Numbered from the stretch's first letter, positions 39,623-49,658 are shown. The stretch: 64,000 nucleotides of DNA from Marinobacterium sp. xm-d-530 (GCF_013283365.1 NZ_WBYM01000006.1:1-64000), one strand, 5' to 3'. The notes: generated from the letters alone by a model not told the origin. Made by a program: numbers and translations.

Positions 39623-41122
39623 TTAAGCGCGTGGACGCATTGCAGGGAATAGAATGACGTCACGAATCGATGGTGAGTCAGTCAGTAGCATCACCAAACG
39701 GTCAATACCGATCCCTTCACCTGCTGTTGGTGGCAGTCCATACTCAAGTGCCGCAACGAAATCAGCGTCAAAGTGCATCGCCTCATCATCGCCTGCATCT
39801 TTCTCAGCGACCTGTTTGCGGAAACGTTCAGCTTGATCTTCAGCGTCATTCAACTCCGAGAAGCCATTTGCTAGCTCACGACCCGCGACGAAGAACTCGA
39901 ATCGATCGGTCACAAATGGGTTGTCGTCACTTCGACGAGCGAGAGGAGAGACCTCGGTAGGGTATTCTGTAATGAAGGTTGGTTGCTGCAGAAGGTGTTC
40001 AACGGTCTCTTCAAAAATCTCAATCTGGATTTTACCCAGACCCCAGCTATCTTTTACGTCGATGTCCAGACGCTCGGCAATCTGACGAGCGGCATGTTCA
40101 TTCGCCAATGCTTCCGCTGTGATATCAGGGTTGTACTGCAGAATGGCATCAAATACTGACAATCGGGTAAACGGCTTAGCAAGGTCGTACTCAAACGTCT
40201 CTAGCACCTCACCCTCTTCATTACGAACCGTATTGATGATGGTTGTTGTGCCTAGCACCTGCTGTGCAACGGTACGAAGCATCTCTTCCGTTAGGTCCAT
40301 TAGATCTTTGTAATCAGCATACGCCTGATAGAACTCGATCATGGTGAACTCTGGGTTGTGACGTGTTGAGAGACCCTCATTACGGAAGTTACGGTTGATC
40401 TCAAATACGCGCTCGAAACCACCGACAACCAGGCGTTTCAGGTAGAGCTCTGGCGCGATGCGAAGATACATATCGATATCAAGTGCGTTGTGGTGTGTCA
40501 CAAAAGGACGAGCCGATGCACCACCAGGAATCGCCTGAAGCATTGGCGTTTCCGCTTCAAGGAAACGGCGCTCACTTAAGAACTGACGAATCGCGGCAAT
40601 CACCTTAAAACGCGTCTCAAACACATCACGTGATTCAGGGTTAGTAATCAGATCAACATAACGCTGACGGTAGCGCATTTCAGTATCTTGAAGCCCTTTG
40701 TGTTTATCTGGCAGTGGGCGCAAGCTCTTTGTCAGCAACTGGTACTCTGCCATATCAACGTAGAGATCACCTTTACCTGACTTGTGCAATTCACCGCTAA
40801 TGCCGACGATATCACCAAGGTCTAGCTGCTTAGCAAAGCTACGAGCCTCTTTGTTAACGTACGCCTGGATGCGGCCAGACATATCTTGGATCACCATGAA
40901 CGCGCCACGGTTGAGCATCACTCGACCGGCAATAGAGACCTTAATGCCTGCAGCTTCTAGCTCCTCTTTGCTCTTCTCACCGTGTTCAGACTGCAGATCC
41001 TCTGCGTAGCTGTCGCGACGAAAAGTGTTCGGGAAGGCTTGGCCCTGCTCACGCAGTGCAGAGAGTTTTTCACGGCGCTCTGCAATCAAGCGGTTTTCAT
41101 CAAGCTGTGTGTTATCAGACAT
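39623..41122 (-). CDS. lysS: Lysyl-tRNA synthetase, class II
   Basis: Charges tRNA-Lys. The 499-residue product has an OB-fold anticodon domain (about 55-150), motif 2 ([15 protein letters not shown]) and motif 3 ([20 protein letters not shown]). It follows prfB by 24 nt, the same prfB-lysS pair as in E. coli. Confidence 0.98.
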   Translation of the reverse strand: MSDNTQLDENRLIAERREKLSALREQGQAFPNTFRRDSYAEDLQSEHGEKSKEELEAAGIKVSIAGRVMLNRGAFMVIQDMSGRIQAYVNKEARSFAKQLDLGDIVGISGELHKSGKGDLYVDMAEYQLLTKSLRPLPDKHKGLQDTEMRYRQRYVDLITNPESRDVFETRFKVIAAIRQFLSERRFLEAETPMLQAIPGGASARPFVTHHNALDIDMYLRIAPELYLKRLVVGGFERVFEINRNFRNEGLSTRHNPEFTMIEFYQAYADYKDLMDLTEEMLRTVAQQVLGTTTIINTVRNEEGEVLETFEYDLAKPFTRLSVFDAILQYNPDITAEALANEHAARQIAERLDIDVKDSWGLGKIQIEIFEETVEHLLQQPTFITEYPTEVSPLARRSDDNPFVTDRFEFFVAGRELANGFSELNDAEDQAERFRKQVAEKDAGDDEAMHFDADFVAALEYGLPPTAGEGIGIDRLVMLLTDSPSIRDVILFPAMRPRA

Positions 41123-41146
41123 GGTGTCTATTTCCTGTGTTAACTT

Positions 41147-42241
41147 TTAGAGACCAGCTTTTAAGCTAGCTTCAATAAACATATCCAGATCGCCGTCGAG
41201 CACGCGATCACAATTCGACGATTGAACGCCAGTGCGAAGATCTTTGATACGCTGATCATCCAGTACGTAACTGCGAATCTGACTGCCCCAACCGATATCG
41301 GCTTTAGTATCTTCAACCTCTTGGGCAGCCTCACGACGTTTCAGCATCTCCATTTCGTAAAGCTTGGAGCGTAACTGCTTCATACAGTTATCTTTATTCT
41401 GGTGCTGCGAACGCTGCGACTGACTCTGTACAACGATTCCAGATGGACCGTGGGTAATACGGACCGCCGACTCAGTTCGGTTGACGTGCTGACCACCCGC
41501 ACCGGATGCACGATAAACATCGACACGAAGATCAGCCGGGTTAATGTCGATCTCAACATTGTCGTCGATCTCAGGAGAGACGAAGACAGATGAGAAAGAG
41601 GTATGGCGGCGACCACCAGAATCGAATGGGCTCTTACGAACGAGACGGTGAACACCCGTTTCTGTTCTTAACCAACCGAAGGCGTACTCACCCTCAAAAC
41701 GAATCGTTGCAGATTTAATACCGGCCACGTCACCGTCAGACACTTCCATCAACTCGGTTTTAAAGCCTTTGCTCTCACCCCAACGAAGGAACATTCGAAG
41801 CATCATATTGGCCCAATCCTGAGCCTCGGTACCACCCGAACCCGCCTGGATATCCAAGAAGGCGTTACTTGAATCCGCTTCACCCGAGAACATACGGCGA
41901 AACTCAAGTTGCGATAACATGCCGCCTAGACGCTCAACTTCACTGCGAACCTCTTCAACGGTATCTTCGTCATCCTCTTCAACTGCCATCTCCAGCAGCT
42001 CCAGGCAATCAGCAGTCCCCTCAGTCAGCTCATCGATGGTCTTAATCACAGACTCAAGGCTTGATCGTTCGCGACCTAGCTTTTGTGCATGCTCTTGATC
42101 ATTCCAAATATTGGGATCTTCAAGCTCACGCTCAACCTCTTCAAAGCGCTCAAGCTTCTCGTCATATTCGAGATAGCCACGCAACTCTTTAGTGCGTTCG
42201 GCATACTCTTTAAGGCTGTTAACAATCGGATTAATTTCCAT
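41147..42241 (-). CDS. prfB: Peptide chain release factor 2, without programmed frameshift
   Basis: Recognises UAA and UGA stop codons. The 364-residue product has the SPF tripeptide ([14 protein letters not shown]) and the catalytic GGQ ([14 protein letters not shown]). In E. coli the codon after LRGYL is an in-frame UGA read by +1 frameshifting; here the reading is CGT GGC TAT CTC GAA TAT, so the frame is open and no shift is needed. The ATG at 42241 aligns with the family start (MEINP); a TTG at 42259 is less likely. Confidence 0.97.
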   Translation of the reverse strand: MEINPIVNSLKEYAERTKELRGYLEYDEKLERFEEVERELEDPNIWNDQEHAQKLGRERSSLESVIKTIDELTEGTADCLELLEMAVEEDDEDTVEEVRSEVERLGGMLSQLEFRRMFSGEADSSNAFLDIQAGSGGTEAQDWANMMLRMFLRWGESKGFKTELMEVSDGDVAGIKSATIRFEGEYAFGWLRTETGVHRLVRKSPFDSGGRRHTSFSSVFVSPEIDDNVEIDINPADLRVDVYRASGAGGQHVNRTESAVRITHGPSGIVVQSQSQRSQHQNKDNCMKQLRSKLYEMEMLKRREAAQEVEDTKADIGWGSQIRSYVLDDQRIKDLRTGVQSSNCDRVLDGDLDMFIEASLKAGL

Positions 42242-42382
42242 AGTCGAGCAAATGTCCAAAAGGTCTTAAAAAAGGGGGCACATTTTACAGGATTTATCCT
42301 CACCTTTAAATCACCGTCTCGGCCTTTATTTCAACGTTTTTCATGCACCTCTATTGAGATAACGGACAAGCTAGTCCATCGT

Positions 42383-43750
42383 ATGGGAATGACAAATTTT
42401 ATCGATTTAACAGGCACCCTATATGGCTACCTAGCGGTACTCACCTTCCTTGTCGGGTACTATTTTGTGATCAGCGAAGACCGCACTCACCTAGCCAAAT
42501 CCAAGCCGATGATGGTGGCCGCTGGTTTAATCTGGTTATTAGTCGGCCTTAGCTATTCCATCAATGGCCAACCAGAGCAAGCTGGCGCACTACTGGAACA
42601 GACCCTGCTTGAGTACGCAGAGCTTTTTCTGTTCCTGCTCAGCGCCATGACATTTATCCACGCCCTTGAGGAGCGCCACCTATTTTTGGCATTGCGTAGC
42701 TGGCTGATTGCTAGAGACTTTTCCCTAAGAACCGTGTTCTGGGTCACGGGTGGGTTGACCTTTGTCCTATCCCCCATTGCTGACAACCTCTCGACAGCGC
42801 TACTGATGGGCTCAGTCGTGATGGCTGTTGGCACCAGAACAGCGTCGTTCGTAGTGCTCGGCTTGATCAACGTGGTTATTGCCGCCAATGCAGGGGGCGT
42901 TTTCTCCCCCTTCGGCGATATTACTTCACTGATGGTTTGGCAGCAGGAGAAACTAAAATTCCTTGAATTTACCCATCTTATTGTTCCCGCACTGATCAGC
43001 TGGTTCGTGCCTGCTTTAGTGCTTAACCATTATCTTCCGACAGGCCCAGCGCAACTCCCGCATGAACAACAATCCATGAAGCCTGGAGCGATCGGCATGC
43101 TGATACTCTTTTTAGCCACGATAACGGCGTCAGTGTTAATCCATTCACTTCTGAAATTACCCCCGGTAATTGGAATGATGACGGGGCTAGGCGCGTTAAA
43201 GATTTATGGATACCTATTGTCAAAACAGGATCCTCTGTTGCAAGAGAGTGAATTGCGTGGACACCACATGGGTGCGATGACAAAACACCTCAAAGGGGAT
43301 CACGGTGAAGTCGTCATGCGTTTTGATAATTTCCGAGTGGTTGAACGCGCCAGCTGGGATACATTAATGTTCTTCTATGGCGTTGTACTGAGCGTTGGTG
43401 GTTTAGCTGCCCTGGGCTATTTAGCCCTGATCTCAACGTCGCTTTACGGCAACTTTGGAGAGACCACCACCCATCTAATCATCGGCCTAAGCTCCTCATT
43501 GATCGATAACATACCCGTGATGTACGCCATTCTGAGCATGGATATGCCGATGTCGACTAACCAATGGCTATTGGCGACCCTCTGTATTGGCATTGGTGGC
43601 TCTCTGCTATCGATTGGCTCAGCGGCAGGTGTGGCTCTGATGGGCCAGGCGAATGGCATCTACACTTTCAGAGCCCACCTCAAATGGAGTTGGGCGATAC
43701 TCCTTGGGTATGCACTATCAACCGGATACCATATAGTTTTTACATTGTGA
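42383..43750 (+). CDS. nhaD: Na+/H+ antiporter, NhaD type
   Basis: Exchanges sodium for protons across the inner membrane. The 455-residue product has about 11-12 transmembrane segments of the ArsB/NhaD superfamily. Conserved stretches with charged residues inside the membrane are SPIADNLSTALLMG, NAGGVFSPFGDITSLMVW and SSLIDNIPVMYA. The frame is open further upstream into prfB on the other strand; the Met at 42383 is chosen because it begins just before the first membrane segment, as in the family. The ATG at 42389 is an alternative. Shine-Dalgarno is weak. It fits a salt-water habitat. Confidence 0.88.
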   Translation: MGMTNFIDLTGTLYGYLAVLTFLVGYYFVISEDRTHLAKSKPMMVAAGLIWLLVGLSYSINGQPEQAGALLEQTLLEYAELFLFLLSAMTFIHALEERHLFLALRSWLIARDFSLRTVFWVTGGLTFVLSPIADNLSTALLMGSVVMAVGTRTASFVVLGLINVVIAANAGGVFSPFGDITSLMVWQQEKLKFLEFTHLIVPALISWFVPALVLNHYLPTGPAQLPHEQQSMKPGAIGMLILFLATITASVLIHSLLKLPPVIGMMTGLGALKIYGYLLSKQDPLLQESELRGHHMGAMTKHLKGDHGEVVMRFDNFRVVERASWDTLMFFYGVVLSVGGLAALGYLALISTSLYGNFGETTTHLIIGLSSSLIDNIPVMYAILSMDMPMSTNQWLLATLCIGIGGSLLSIGSAAGVALMGQANGIYTFRAHLKWSWAILLGYALSTGYHIVFTL

Positions 43751-43778
43751 TTTTGTATTCATTAGCGAGCTTATCAAC

Positions 43779-44423
43779 ATGCAGAAAAAAATTGTCACCG
43801 TCTGGGATCTAAGCACTCGACTCTTTCACTGGCTTCTAGTCATGCTATTTGGCTTAAGCTGGCTGAGTGCAGAATTAGGTGGCAACTGGATGATCTGGCA
43901 CACTCGCTTTGGATTTGTAGCTGCAGGCTTAATCACATTCCGCATTATTTGGGGAGTGATTGGCAGCGACTCCTCTCGATTCTCCCAATTCGTGAAACGT
44001 CCAAGCAGCGTCATAGCCTACCTCAAGGGAGAGGGGCAAAGAGACTACAACACACATAATCCTGCTGGCGCACTCAGTGTCATAGCCCTGCTAGGCTTAA
44101 TGTTTCTACAGATGACGACGGGGCTGTTTAGTAACGATGACATTTTTATTGAAGGGCCATTAGCCTATCTAATCTCTTACGACGCTCAACTAGCGATGAC
44201 GGAACTGCATGAGGCGATTTTTAATCTATTGATTTTGTTTGTCGCCCTGCATCTTGCTGCCATTATTTGGTATCAACGTTTCAAAGGTGAAAAACTGGTG
44301 CAAGCCATGCTGCATGGTAGAAAGGAGAGTGAAGAGGAAGCACCTAAGATTCGAGGCGGCATTCCTCTTTTTGTAGCAATCCTAGTAGGAGCGACTGTCA
44401 GCGCACTCCTATTTTGGATCTGA
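43779..44423 (+). CDS. Cytochrome b561-type diheme membrane protein
   Basis: A 214-residue inner-membrane cytochrome b with four core helices and a fifth hydrophobic segment at the C-terminus (about 190-212). Candidate heme ligands are the histidines in RLFHWLL (17), IWHTRF (about 40), ELHEAIF (about 147) and VALHLAAI (about 160). The family passes electrons between quinones or cytochromes and small partners. The convergent cytochrome c' gene 9 nt away may encode its partner; this is an inference from position. Confidence 0.85.
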   Translation: MQKKIVTVWDLSTRLFHWLLVMLFGLSWLSAELGGNWMIWHTRFGFVAAGLITFRIIWGVIGSDSSRFSQFVKRPSSVIAYLKGEGQRDYNTHNPAGALSVIALLGLMFLQMTTGLFSNDDIFIEGPLAYLISYDAQLAMTELHEAIFNLLILFVALHLAAIIWYQRFKGEKLVQAMLHGRKESEEEAPKIRGGIPLFVAILVGATVSALLFWI

Positions 44424-44431
44424 TTAAAGGG

Positions 44432-44881
44432 TTAACGTTTCTCGCGGTAGTTGTCGTGACACCCTTTGCAGGATTTCGCGACAGCACCAAAGGCTGCTTT
44501 GGCATCCGCCAATTCACCACCAGATACGGCGACTAGCTTTTCAGCGGCTTCAGTCATAGTAACAAAGCGCTGATTGACATCATCTAAATTCTCCCAAAGC
44601 TCATCTTTAGCAGACGTCTCACCAAAATCAGAACCTTCGATAAACCCCTCAGCAGCAAGCGGCGCAACCGCTAAGAACGACTTAGCGTGATGAGCAAATT
44701 GCTCTGCATCATAATCAACCTTACCGCGAACCATGGCACCCATAGCACCAAAGTGCCAACCGTAGGCTTTAAAGATCCCTTGGCGATATTCAATAGCATC
44801 TTCCGCTCGATCAGCCTGTGCCAAAGGCGCAGCCAATAAAGCACAAGACAAAGTCGTTAAAACAACTTTCTTCAAAGACAT
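44432..44881 (-). CDS. Cytochrome c' (class II c-type cytochrome)
   Basis: A 149-residue periplasmic four-helix-bundle cytochrome. A signal peptide (MSLKKVVLTTLSCALLAA, cleavage after AQA near residue 23) precedes a mature domain with the heme-binding CKGCH only a few residues from the C-terminus, the class II arrangement. The ATG at 44881 is chosen because a GGAGAG Shine-Dalgarno lies 7 nt upstream; a start 21 nt earlier lacks one. Cytochromes c' bind NO and may protect against it. Confidence 0.9.
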   Translation of the reverse strand: MSLKKVVLTTLSCALLAAPLAQADRAEDAIEYRQGIFKAYGWHFGAMGAMVRGKVDYDAEQFAHHAKSFLAVAPLAAEGFIEGSDFGETSAKDELWENLDDVNQRFVTMTEAAEKLVAVSGGELADAKAAFGAVAKSCKGCHDNYREKR

Positions 44882-44908
44882 AATCTCTCTCCGAGTTAAC
44901 ACTTCAAT

Positions 44909-45415
44909 TTACAATTGTGGATAGATCAGATTGAACCAACGCTCCACACGATCTCTTGTTTCAAAGGACTGTGTATCCTCATCCAAGGCCAAACCCACGA
45001 AGGCCGTTTCACAAGGGATTAGCGCTTTTGAGGACTCAAAATCGTAACCTTCGACAGGCCATTCACCTATCAGCTTAGCACCCTTTTGTGAAATCTGTGC
45101 GGCAACTGTACCCATCGCATCAAGAAACCAATCGCCATATCCCAATTGATCACCCAATCCAAACAGTGCTACGCGTTTGCCACTGAAGTCGATTTCACAA
45201 AAACTCGACCAAACTTCTTCGAAATCTTCTTGTAACTCACCAAAGTTCCAAGTGGGCACACCAATAATCAGTGACGAAGCCTGTTCAACATCGGCATTAA
45301 TCATGCTATCGATTGAAATTAGCTTTAGAGGCACCTCCCCTGGCCAGCACTCAACCATGAGTTGCGCTACGCGTTCAGTATTGCCTGTAGTACTTCCGTA
45401 AATGAGAGGGATCAA
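44909..45415 (-). CDS. fldB: Flavodoxin, FldB type
   Basis: FMN electron carrier of 168 residues, a long-chain flavodoxin. The phosphate-binding loop is YGSTTGNTE (6-14); GVPTWNFGELQEDFEEVW and FGLGDQLGYGDWFLDAMG are close to E. coli FldB. It lies 3 nt after the phasin gene and 27 nt before cytochrome c' on the same strand, so these three may be co-transcribed. Confidence 0.88.
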   Translation of the reverse strand: MIPLIYGSTTGNTERVAQLMVECWPGEVPLKLISIDSMINADVEQASSLIIGVPTWNFGELQEDFEEVWSSFCEIDFSGKRVALFGLGDQLGYGDWFLDAMGTVAAQISQKGAKLIGEWPVEGYDFESSKALIPCETAFVGLALDEDTQSFETRDRVERWFNLIYPQL

Positions 45416-45418
45416 AAA

Positions 45419-45736
45419 CTATTTGCCACCCATCGATTGAGAGGCAATTTTTTGAATCTCCTCTTGGGCGTTTTGAACCGTTTTCATATTCTGCTCAGCA
45501 GCCGCTTTAAGTGCAGCCTCTAAGCGCTGTGTATACTCTTTTTGCGCTTCGATGAACTCTTCAGGTGATTTTAGACCCTGAAGTGAATTAGCCTGATTCA
45601 TGGTCGCTTGGATACACTGCTGGGTGTACTCAATCTGCTGATTGGTAATGCGCTGTAGCATCTCTTGTTGAACCTTCGCCAACTCTTGAAATGATTCAAC
45701 ACTCTGTTCGAACAGCTTTGTCATATCTTGAAACAT
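45419..45736 (-). CDS. Phasin-family protein
   Basis: A 105-residue, almost fully helical, Gln/Glu-rich protein with no cysteine, matching the phasin (Phasin_2) pattern FEQSVESFQELAKVQQEM and a central KSPEEFIEAQKEYTQ. Phasins coat polyhydroxyalkanoate granules. The ATG at 45736 has a TGAGGA Shine-Dalgarno; one at 45757 lacks it. No PHA synthase is in the window, so a granule role is inferred from the family alone. Confidence 0.8.
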   Translation of the reverse strand: MFQDMTKLFEQSVESFQELAKVQQEMLQRITNQQIEYTQQCIQATMNQANSLQGLKSPEEFIEAQKEYTQRLEAALKAAAEQNMKTVQNAQEEIQKIASQSMGGK

Positions 45737-45924
45737 TTGATAATCCTCAATGTCCATTTAAATTGACAGGTTTAACCTGCGCTACATCAATCATTACGTT
45801 ACTCATAATAGAAATTCAGAGCAAGCGCTGTGGATTATGCAGTGAAAAGGTTATGATAGGGCCACTTTGATAACACTAACGGTTATTGACCATTAATTTG
45901 TTGGAATAGAATAGGAGGTCAGGT

Positions 45925-46719
45925 TTGACCAAAGCTCGTCTATTATCACTAGCCTTTGCATTGGCTCTTCCAGTCATGTCTGTTGAAGCCGCATCCATCA
46001 TCGCAGCTGAGCGTGCCATTCAGTCAGCCGATTACACCAAAGCCCTTGAAGAGCTTAAGCCTCTAGCCAAAGAAGGTGATTTAGATGCTCTCTATCTAAT
46101 GGGTACGCTGTACCGTGATGGCCAAGGTGTTGAAAAGAGCAAAGAGGATGCCAAGCAGTACTTCAGCAGTGCCGCTCGCCAGGGCCACCTAAAAAGTATC
46201 AATGCGCTTCGCGTCATGCGAAATGAGGTATACCTTGCCGAGTTCACACAACTTCTTCCCAAAGCGGAAGCGGGTGATGCCGATGCACAAAACCGAATTG
46301 GTGAAATGTACGAGTTTGGCCAAGGCGTCGAACGCGATCTAAACCTTGCCCTGCAATGGTTCGATAAAGCCTCTAACAATGGTTCACTGGTCGGGCTTCA
46401 CAACTTGGCTAGAAGCTACAACTTCGGAAGCGGTACCGAGCAAAACTTTGCACAGGCAGAGAAGCTATACCTGCAAGCTGCTGAATCGGGATACACTGAA
46501 TCGATGTTCTTCTTAGGCACGCTGTACGCTACGGGTAATGGTAATGACCTTTCAGTAAATCCAGACATTACTGCTTACGCATGGATGAAAGCGGCAGCCA
46601 ATGCTGGCTCAACGACGGCTCAAACCATTGAGGCACGCCTGCTGATGAAACTGTCTGATACCGAACAGAGCGAAGCCAAAGCACTTGCTGACAAGCTCTC
46701 ACAGCAGTACATAAAATAA
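45925..46719 (+). CDS. Exported Sel1-repeat protein
   Basis: A 264-residue protein with a signal peptide (cleavage after VEA, about residue 22) and Sel1-like repeats, for example DALYLMGTLYRDGQGVEKS, DAQNRIGEMYEFGQGVERD and ESMFFLGTLYATGNG. Such proteins are periplasmic scaffolds for protein contacts. It starts at TTG with a near-perfect Shine-Dalgarno AGGAGGT 5 nt upstream, which decides the start. Partner unknown. A terminator follows. Confidence 0.85.
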   Translation: MTKARLLSLAFALALPVMSVEAASIIAAERAIQSADYTKALEELKPLAKEGDLDALYLMGTLYRDGQGVEKSKEDAKQYFSSAARQGHLKSINALRVMRNEVYLAEFTQLLPKAEAGDADAQNRIGEMYEFGQGVERDLNLALQWFDKASNNGSLVGLHNLARSYNFGSGTEQNFAQAEKLYLQAAESGYTESMFFLGTLYATGNGNDLSVNPDITAYAWMKAAANAGSTTAQTIEARLLMKLSDTEQSEAKALADKLSQQYIK

Positions 46720-46740
46720 CCAATATCAGATGGGCCATGA

Positions 46741-46763
46741 AGAGCGCTACGGCGCTCTTTTTT
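46741..46763 (+). terminator. Rho-independent terminator after the Sel1 gene
   Basis: Stem AGAGCGC/GCGCTCT with a 4-nt loop (46741-46758) followed by five T residues, 22 nt after the stop codon. Confidence 0.9.
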
Positions 46764-46849
46764 ATAAGTGGAATATTTTTGATAACTTATTTGTATATAA
46801 AATCACCAAACATTCTTGGAAGAGTTATTAAAAGATCATTAGTATTGCC

Positions 46850-46864
46850 ACTCCTAAAAGGAGT
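46850..46864 (+). promoter_or_regulatory. Hairpin covering the Shine-Dalgarno of the YeeE/YedE gene
   Basis: ACTCCT-AAA-AGGAGT is a perfect 6-bp stem with a 3-nt loop. The right arm is the Shine-Dalgarno (AGGAGT), 5 nt before the ATG at 46870. If it forms in the mRNA it would hide the ribosome-binding site. Confidence 0.4.
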
Positions 46865-46869
46865 CGAGC

Positions 46870-48084
46870 ATGAATACTTTAAACACGACATCTACAGACT
46901 TTAAAACCCAGCTTCTTGAGCCAAACAAGCTATTCTGGCTTATGCTCTCTTCTGCTTTGTTGATTGCTTCCGCTGTTTATGTGTTTAATGAGCACGGCAC
47001 ATTTGAACTACTTGCTCTCATTTTAGGTGCAGCCCTAGGTGTCTGTTTGCTTCAAGCTTCATTTGGTTTCACGACCGCATGGAGAGAGCTTATCTCTAAA
47101 CGTCGTGGTGCGGGCATCCGCGCTCAGATGATCATGCTCTCCCTGAGTGTACTGCTATTTTTCCCGACCCTGGCCTCAGGCGAGCTGTTTGGTCAATCGG
47201 TCACAGGATTTGTTAGACCTCTCGGCCTCTCCGTTGTTGCCGGCGCGTTCATGTTCGGTGTAGGTATGCAGATCGCAAGTGGCTGTGCTTCGGGTAATCT
47301 TTACCATCTTGGCGGTGGCCAACTGAGAGCCATTCCCGTCATGGCAGGCTTTAGTGCCGGTGCGCTATGGGCAACAGCTGACTATGAGTGGTGGACAACC
47401 TTGCCACAACTAGCGCCCATTGGATTGATCGAACTGCTGGGTCCAATCACCGCCATCGGTCTAAACCTGCTGTTATTCACTGCTATCTATCAGTTCACTA
47501 AACGTCTTGAAATTAAAGCTCACGGCTCGCTTGAAGAGTGTCAAAGTACTGGCACGACCAGCTTTGCAAGCAAACTGATTGCTGGACCCTGGCCACTGAT
47601 TTGGGGAGCGGTTGGACTCACCATTCTAAACTTCGCAACACTCGCATTAATGGGCCGTCCATGGGCTGTCGCCCTTGCCTACCCTGTATGGGGTGCGAAA
47701 GTTGCTCAATGGTTAGAGCTCGATCTAGAGATCGACTTCTGGACCTACTGGATGTCACCTGGCCGTGAAGAGGCGCTCTACAACAGTCTCAGCCAGGACC
47801 CCGCATCATTGATGAATGGTGGTGTCATCCTAGGCGCTTTCTTAGCGGCGGCGATCGCCGGCAAATTCACACTCAAGATGAAAATGCCGATTCAAAATTT
47901 CTTAGCCTCCCTGCTAGGTGGTGTGTTATTGGGCTACGGTGCAACCATCGCTTATGGCTGTAACATTGGCGCATTTGTAGGCGGAGTGGTCTCTGGCAGT
48001 TTACACGGCTGGCTGTGGATCTTGTTTGCGTTTGCCGGTTCAGTGATCGGACTTAAGCTTCGTCCACTGCTTCGTTTAAAGTAA
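46870..48084 (+). CDS. YeeE/YedE-family transporter
   Basis: A 404-residue inner-membrane protein with about 10 hydrophobic segments and the two conserved Cys-containing loops of the family: QIASGCASGNLYHLGGG (about 135-151) and AYGCNIGAFVGGVVSGSLHGW (near 360). In TsuA/YeeE the Cys residues guide thiosulfate; YedE relatives are linked to selenium metabolism. The second loop is of the YedE type. Without neighbours for sulfur or selenium use the substrate is left open. Confidence 0.85.
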   Translation: MNTLNTTSTDFKTQLLEPNKLFWLMLSSALLIASAVYVFNEHGTFELLALILGAALGVCLLQASFGFTTAWRELISKRRGAGIRAQMIMLSLSVLLFFPTLASGELFGQSVTGFVRPLGLSVVAGAFMFGVGMQIASGCASGNLYHLGGGQLRAIPVMAGFSAGALWATADYEWWTTLPQLAPIGLIELLGPITAIGLNLLLFTAIYQFTKRLEIKAHGSLEECQSTGTTSFASKLIAGPWPLIWGAVGLTILNFATLALMGRPWAVALAYPVWGAKVAQWLELDLEIDFWTYWMSPGREEALYNSLSQDPASLMNGGVILGAFLAAAIAGKFTLKMKMPIQNFLASLLGGVLLGYGATIAYGCNIGAFVGGVVSGSLHGWLWILFAFAGSVIGLKLRPLLRLK

Positions 48085-48123
48085 ACTTTTCAGTACACTA
48101 CGGCTCCGACAAAGGAGTTCAGT

Positions 48124-48588
48124 ATGCCCAGACCGTTTCACGATGATGCTAACCAACATCAACTACCCTCTCTAATCATTAGAGTGATGGCAATGGTCTA
48201 TGACACGCTGATCATTCTTGCCATTTGGTTCCTAATTGGTGCTGTTGGAGTCATCCTAAATCAAGGTGAAGCGGTCGACAGTTTTCTCGGCCAAGCGGCC
48301 TTAAAGTCGGCACTGCTCTGCTCAACATTCCTATTCTTTGGATACTCTTGGACCCGTTCCGGTCAGACGATCGGCATGATGGCATGGCGACTGCGAGCGC
48401 AGAGTGAAAAGGGGTTTTCGTTAACCTGGACTCAGGCACTGATTCGCTTTTTTGGTGCCGCTATCTCTATTGTCACTCTAGGAGCCGGTTACTGGGCGAC
48501 ACTGTTAAGTGATGAGCGCCTAACCTGGCATGAGCGCTGGTCAAACAGTGTAACCGTTCGACTACCAAAACCTGCCAAAAAGAGTTAG
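48124..48588 (+). CDS. RDD-family membrane protein
   Basis: A 154-residue protein with the RDD signature region near the N-terminus (SLIIRVMAMVYDTLII), three to four hydrophobic segments and the family's late GMMAWRLRAQSEKG and WHERWSNSVTV. Role unknown; some family members exchange ions. It begins 39 nt after the transporter gene and its stop codon overlaps the convergent lptG stop. Confidence 0.82.
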   Translation: MPRPFHDDANQHQLPSLIIRVMAMVYDTLIILAIWFLIGAVGVILNQGEAVDSFLGQAALKSALLCSTFLFFGYSWTRSGQTIGMMAWRLRAQSEKGFSLTWTQALIRFFGAAISIVTLGAGYWATLLSDERLTWHERWSNSVTVRLPKPAKKS

Positions 48589-49658
48589 CGAACTCTAGAG
48601 AGTAACCATAAAGCGATGGCAAAGCTGATCGCAATGGGTAACAGCGCGGCCAGTAACGGAGAAAATCCTAGCACCTGACTGGCCGGCGCCAAAAGATCCT
48701 GACTGAATTTAAATACCAGTCCAATCACGACACCGGTGATAATTCTTTGGCCTACCGTAACACCGCGCAGCGGTCCAAAAATAAACGCAACGCCAATCAT
48801 CACCAAAGCGATAATTGACAAGGGTTGTAGCAATTTATTCCAAAGGGCTAACTCATAAGAGGTTGAATCCACCCCTTGATCATTCAGATAGCTAGAGTAA
48901 GAAGATAGACCTGAGATAGGGAGTTCAACAGGGGGCACCAAAATGACTCGCAGCATCTCTTCCGTCAATTCGGTTGACCAAAAAGTCTCATCTAAATGAC
49001 CTTTTTCAATACGCTGATCATTGATCAGTGCCGTCAATTCAACGTCAGTTAGCAACCAACCTTGACGCTCTTCAGAGTAATACCCCGACTTGGCAAAACT
49101 GGTTTGTTTGAGCCTAAGCTCTGAATCAAATTGGTGACGAGTGACACCTAAAATTTGCCCGTCAGGAGTGATTGCAGAGACATGAATGTATTCACCCGGT
49201 TGACGATACCAGCCGCCATCACCGTTATTTATTCGTCCAGACTCAGATTGAGCGGAAGCTTTAATGGCCCTAGCCGACTGCTGAGACTCAGGAACGCCCA
49301 ACTGACTTGCTATTAGAGCAATGAATGCGATCAAACTAATCGGCTTTGCTACCGATAGAATCAAACGCATCATTGAAACGCCTGCAGCTCGCATCACCGT
49401 TAACTCGGAGTTAGAGGCCAAAACCCCCATACCGATCAACGTCCCTACAAGAGCACTCAGGGGTAATAGCTGATAGGCCAATCCCGGTATGCTTAATAAG
49501 GTGTAGCTGAACGCCGCACCGGATGTGTAGTGTTTATCAACCTCTCCCAGCTCATCCAAATAGAGCGAAATTCCCATCAAACCGACGATAATTAACAGAA
49601 CAACGGCGATAGCAGAGAGAATATGAACGGCAATGTATCGATCGATTCGACTGATCAC
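48585..49658 (-). CDS. lptG: LPS export permease LptG
   Basis: Inner-membrane subunit of the LptB2FG transporter that extracts lipopolysaccharide toward the outer membrane. The 357-residue product has six transmembrane segments (three at each end) around a periplasmic beta-jellyroll (about 130-270). It begins IDRYIAVHIL, the family start. It overlaps lptF by 4 nt. Confidence 0.94.
   Translation of the reverse strand: MISRIDRYIAVHILSAIAVVLLIIVGLMGISLYLDELGEVDKHYTSGAAFSYTLLSIPGLAYQLLPLSALVGTLIGMGVLASNSELTVMRAAGVSMMRLILSVAKPISLIAFIALIASQLGVPESQQSARAIKASAQSESGRINNGDGGWYRQPGEYIHVSAITPDGQILGVTRHQFDSELRLKQTSFAKSGYYSEERQGWLLTDVELTALINDQRIEKGHLDETFWSTELTEEMLRVILVPPVELPISGLSSYSSYLNDQGVDSTSYELALWNKLLQPLSIIALVMIGVAFIFGPLRGVTVGQRIITGVVIGLVFKFSQDLLAPASQVLGFSPLLAALLPIAISFAIALWLLSRVR

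Noticed and set aside
42083-42382. Long N-terminal extension of NhaD overlapping prfB
   Set aside because: It would overlap prfB by about 160 bp on the opposite strand and adds about 100 residues not expected in NhaD; it is an open shadow frame.
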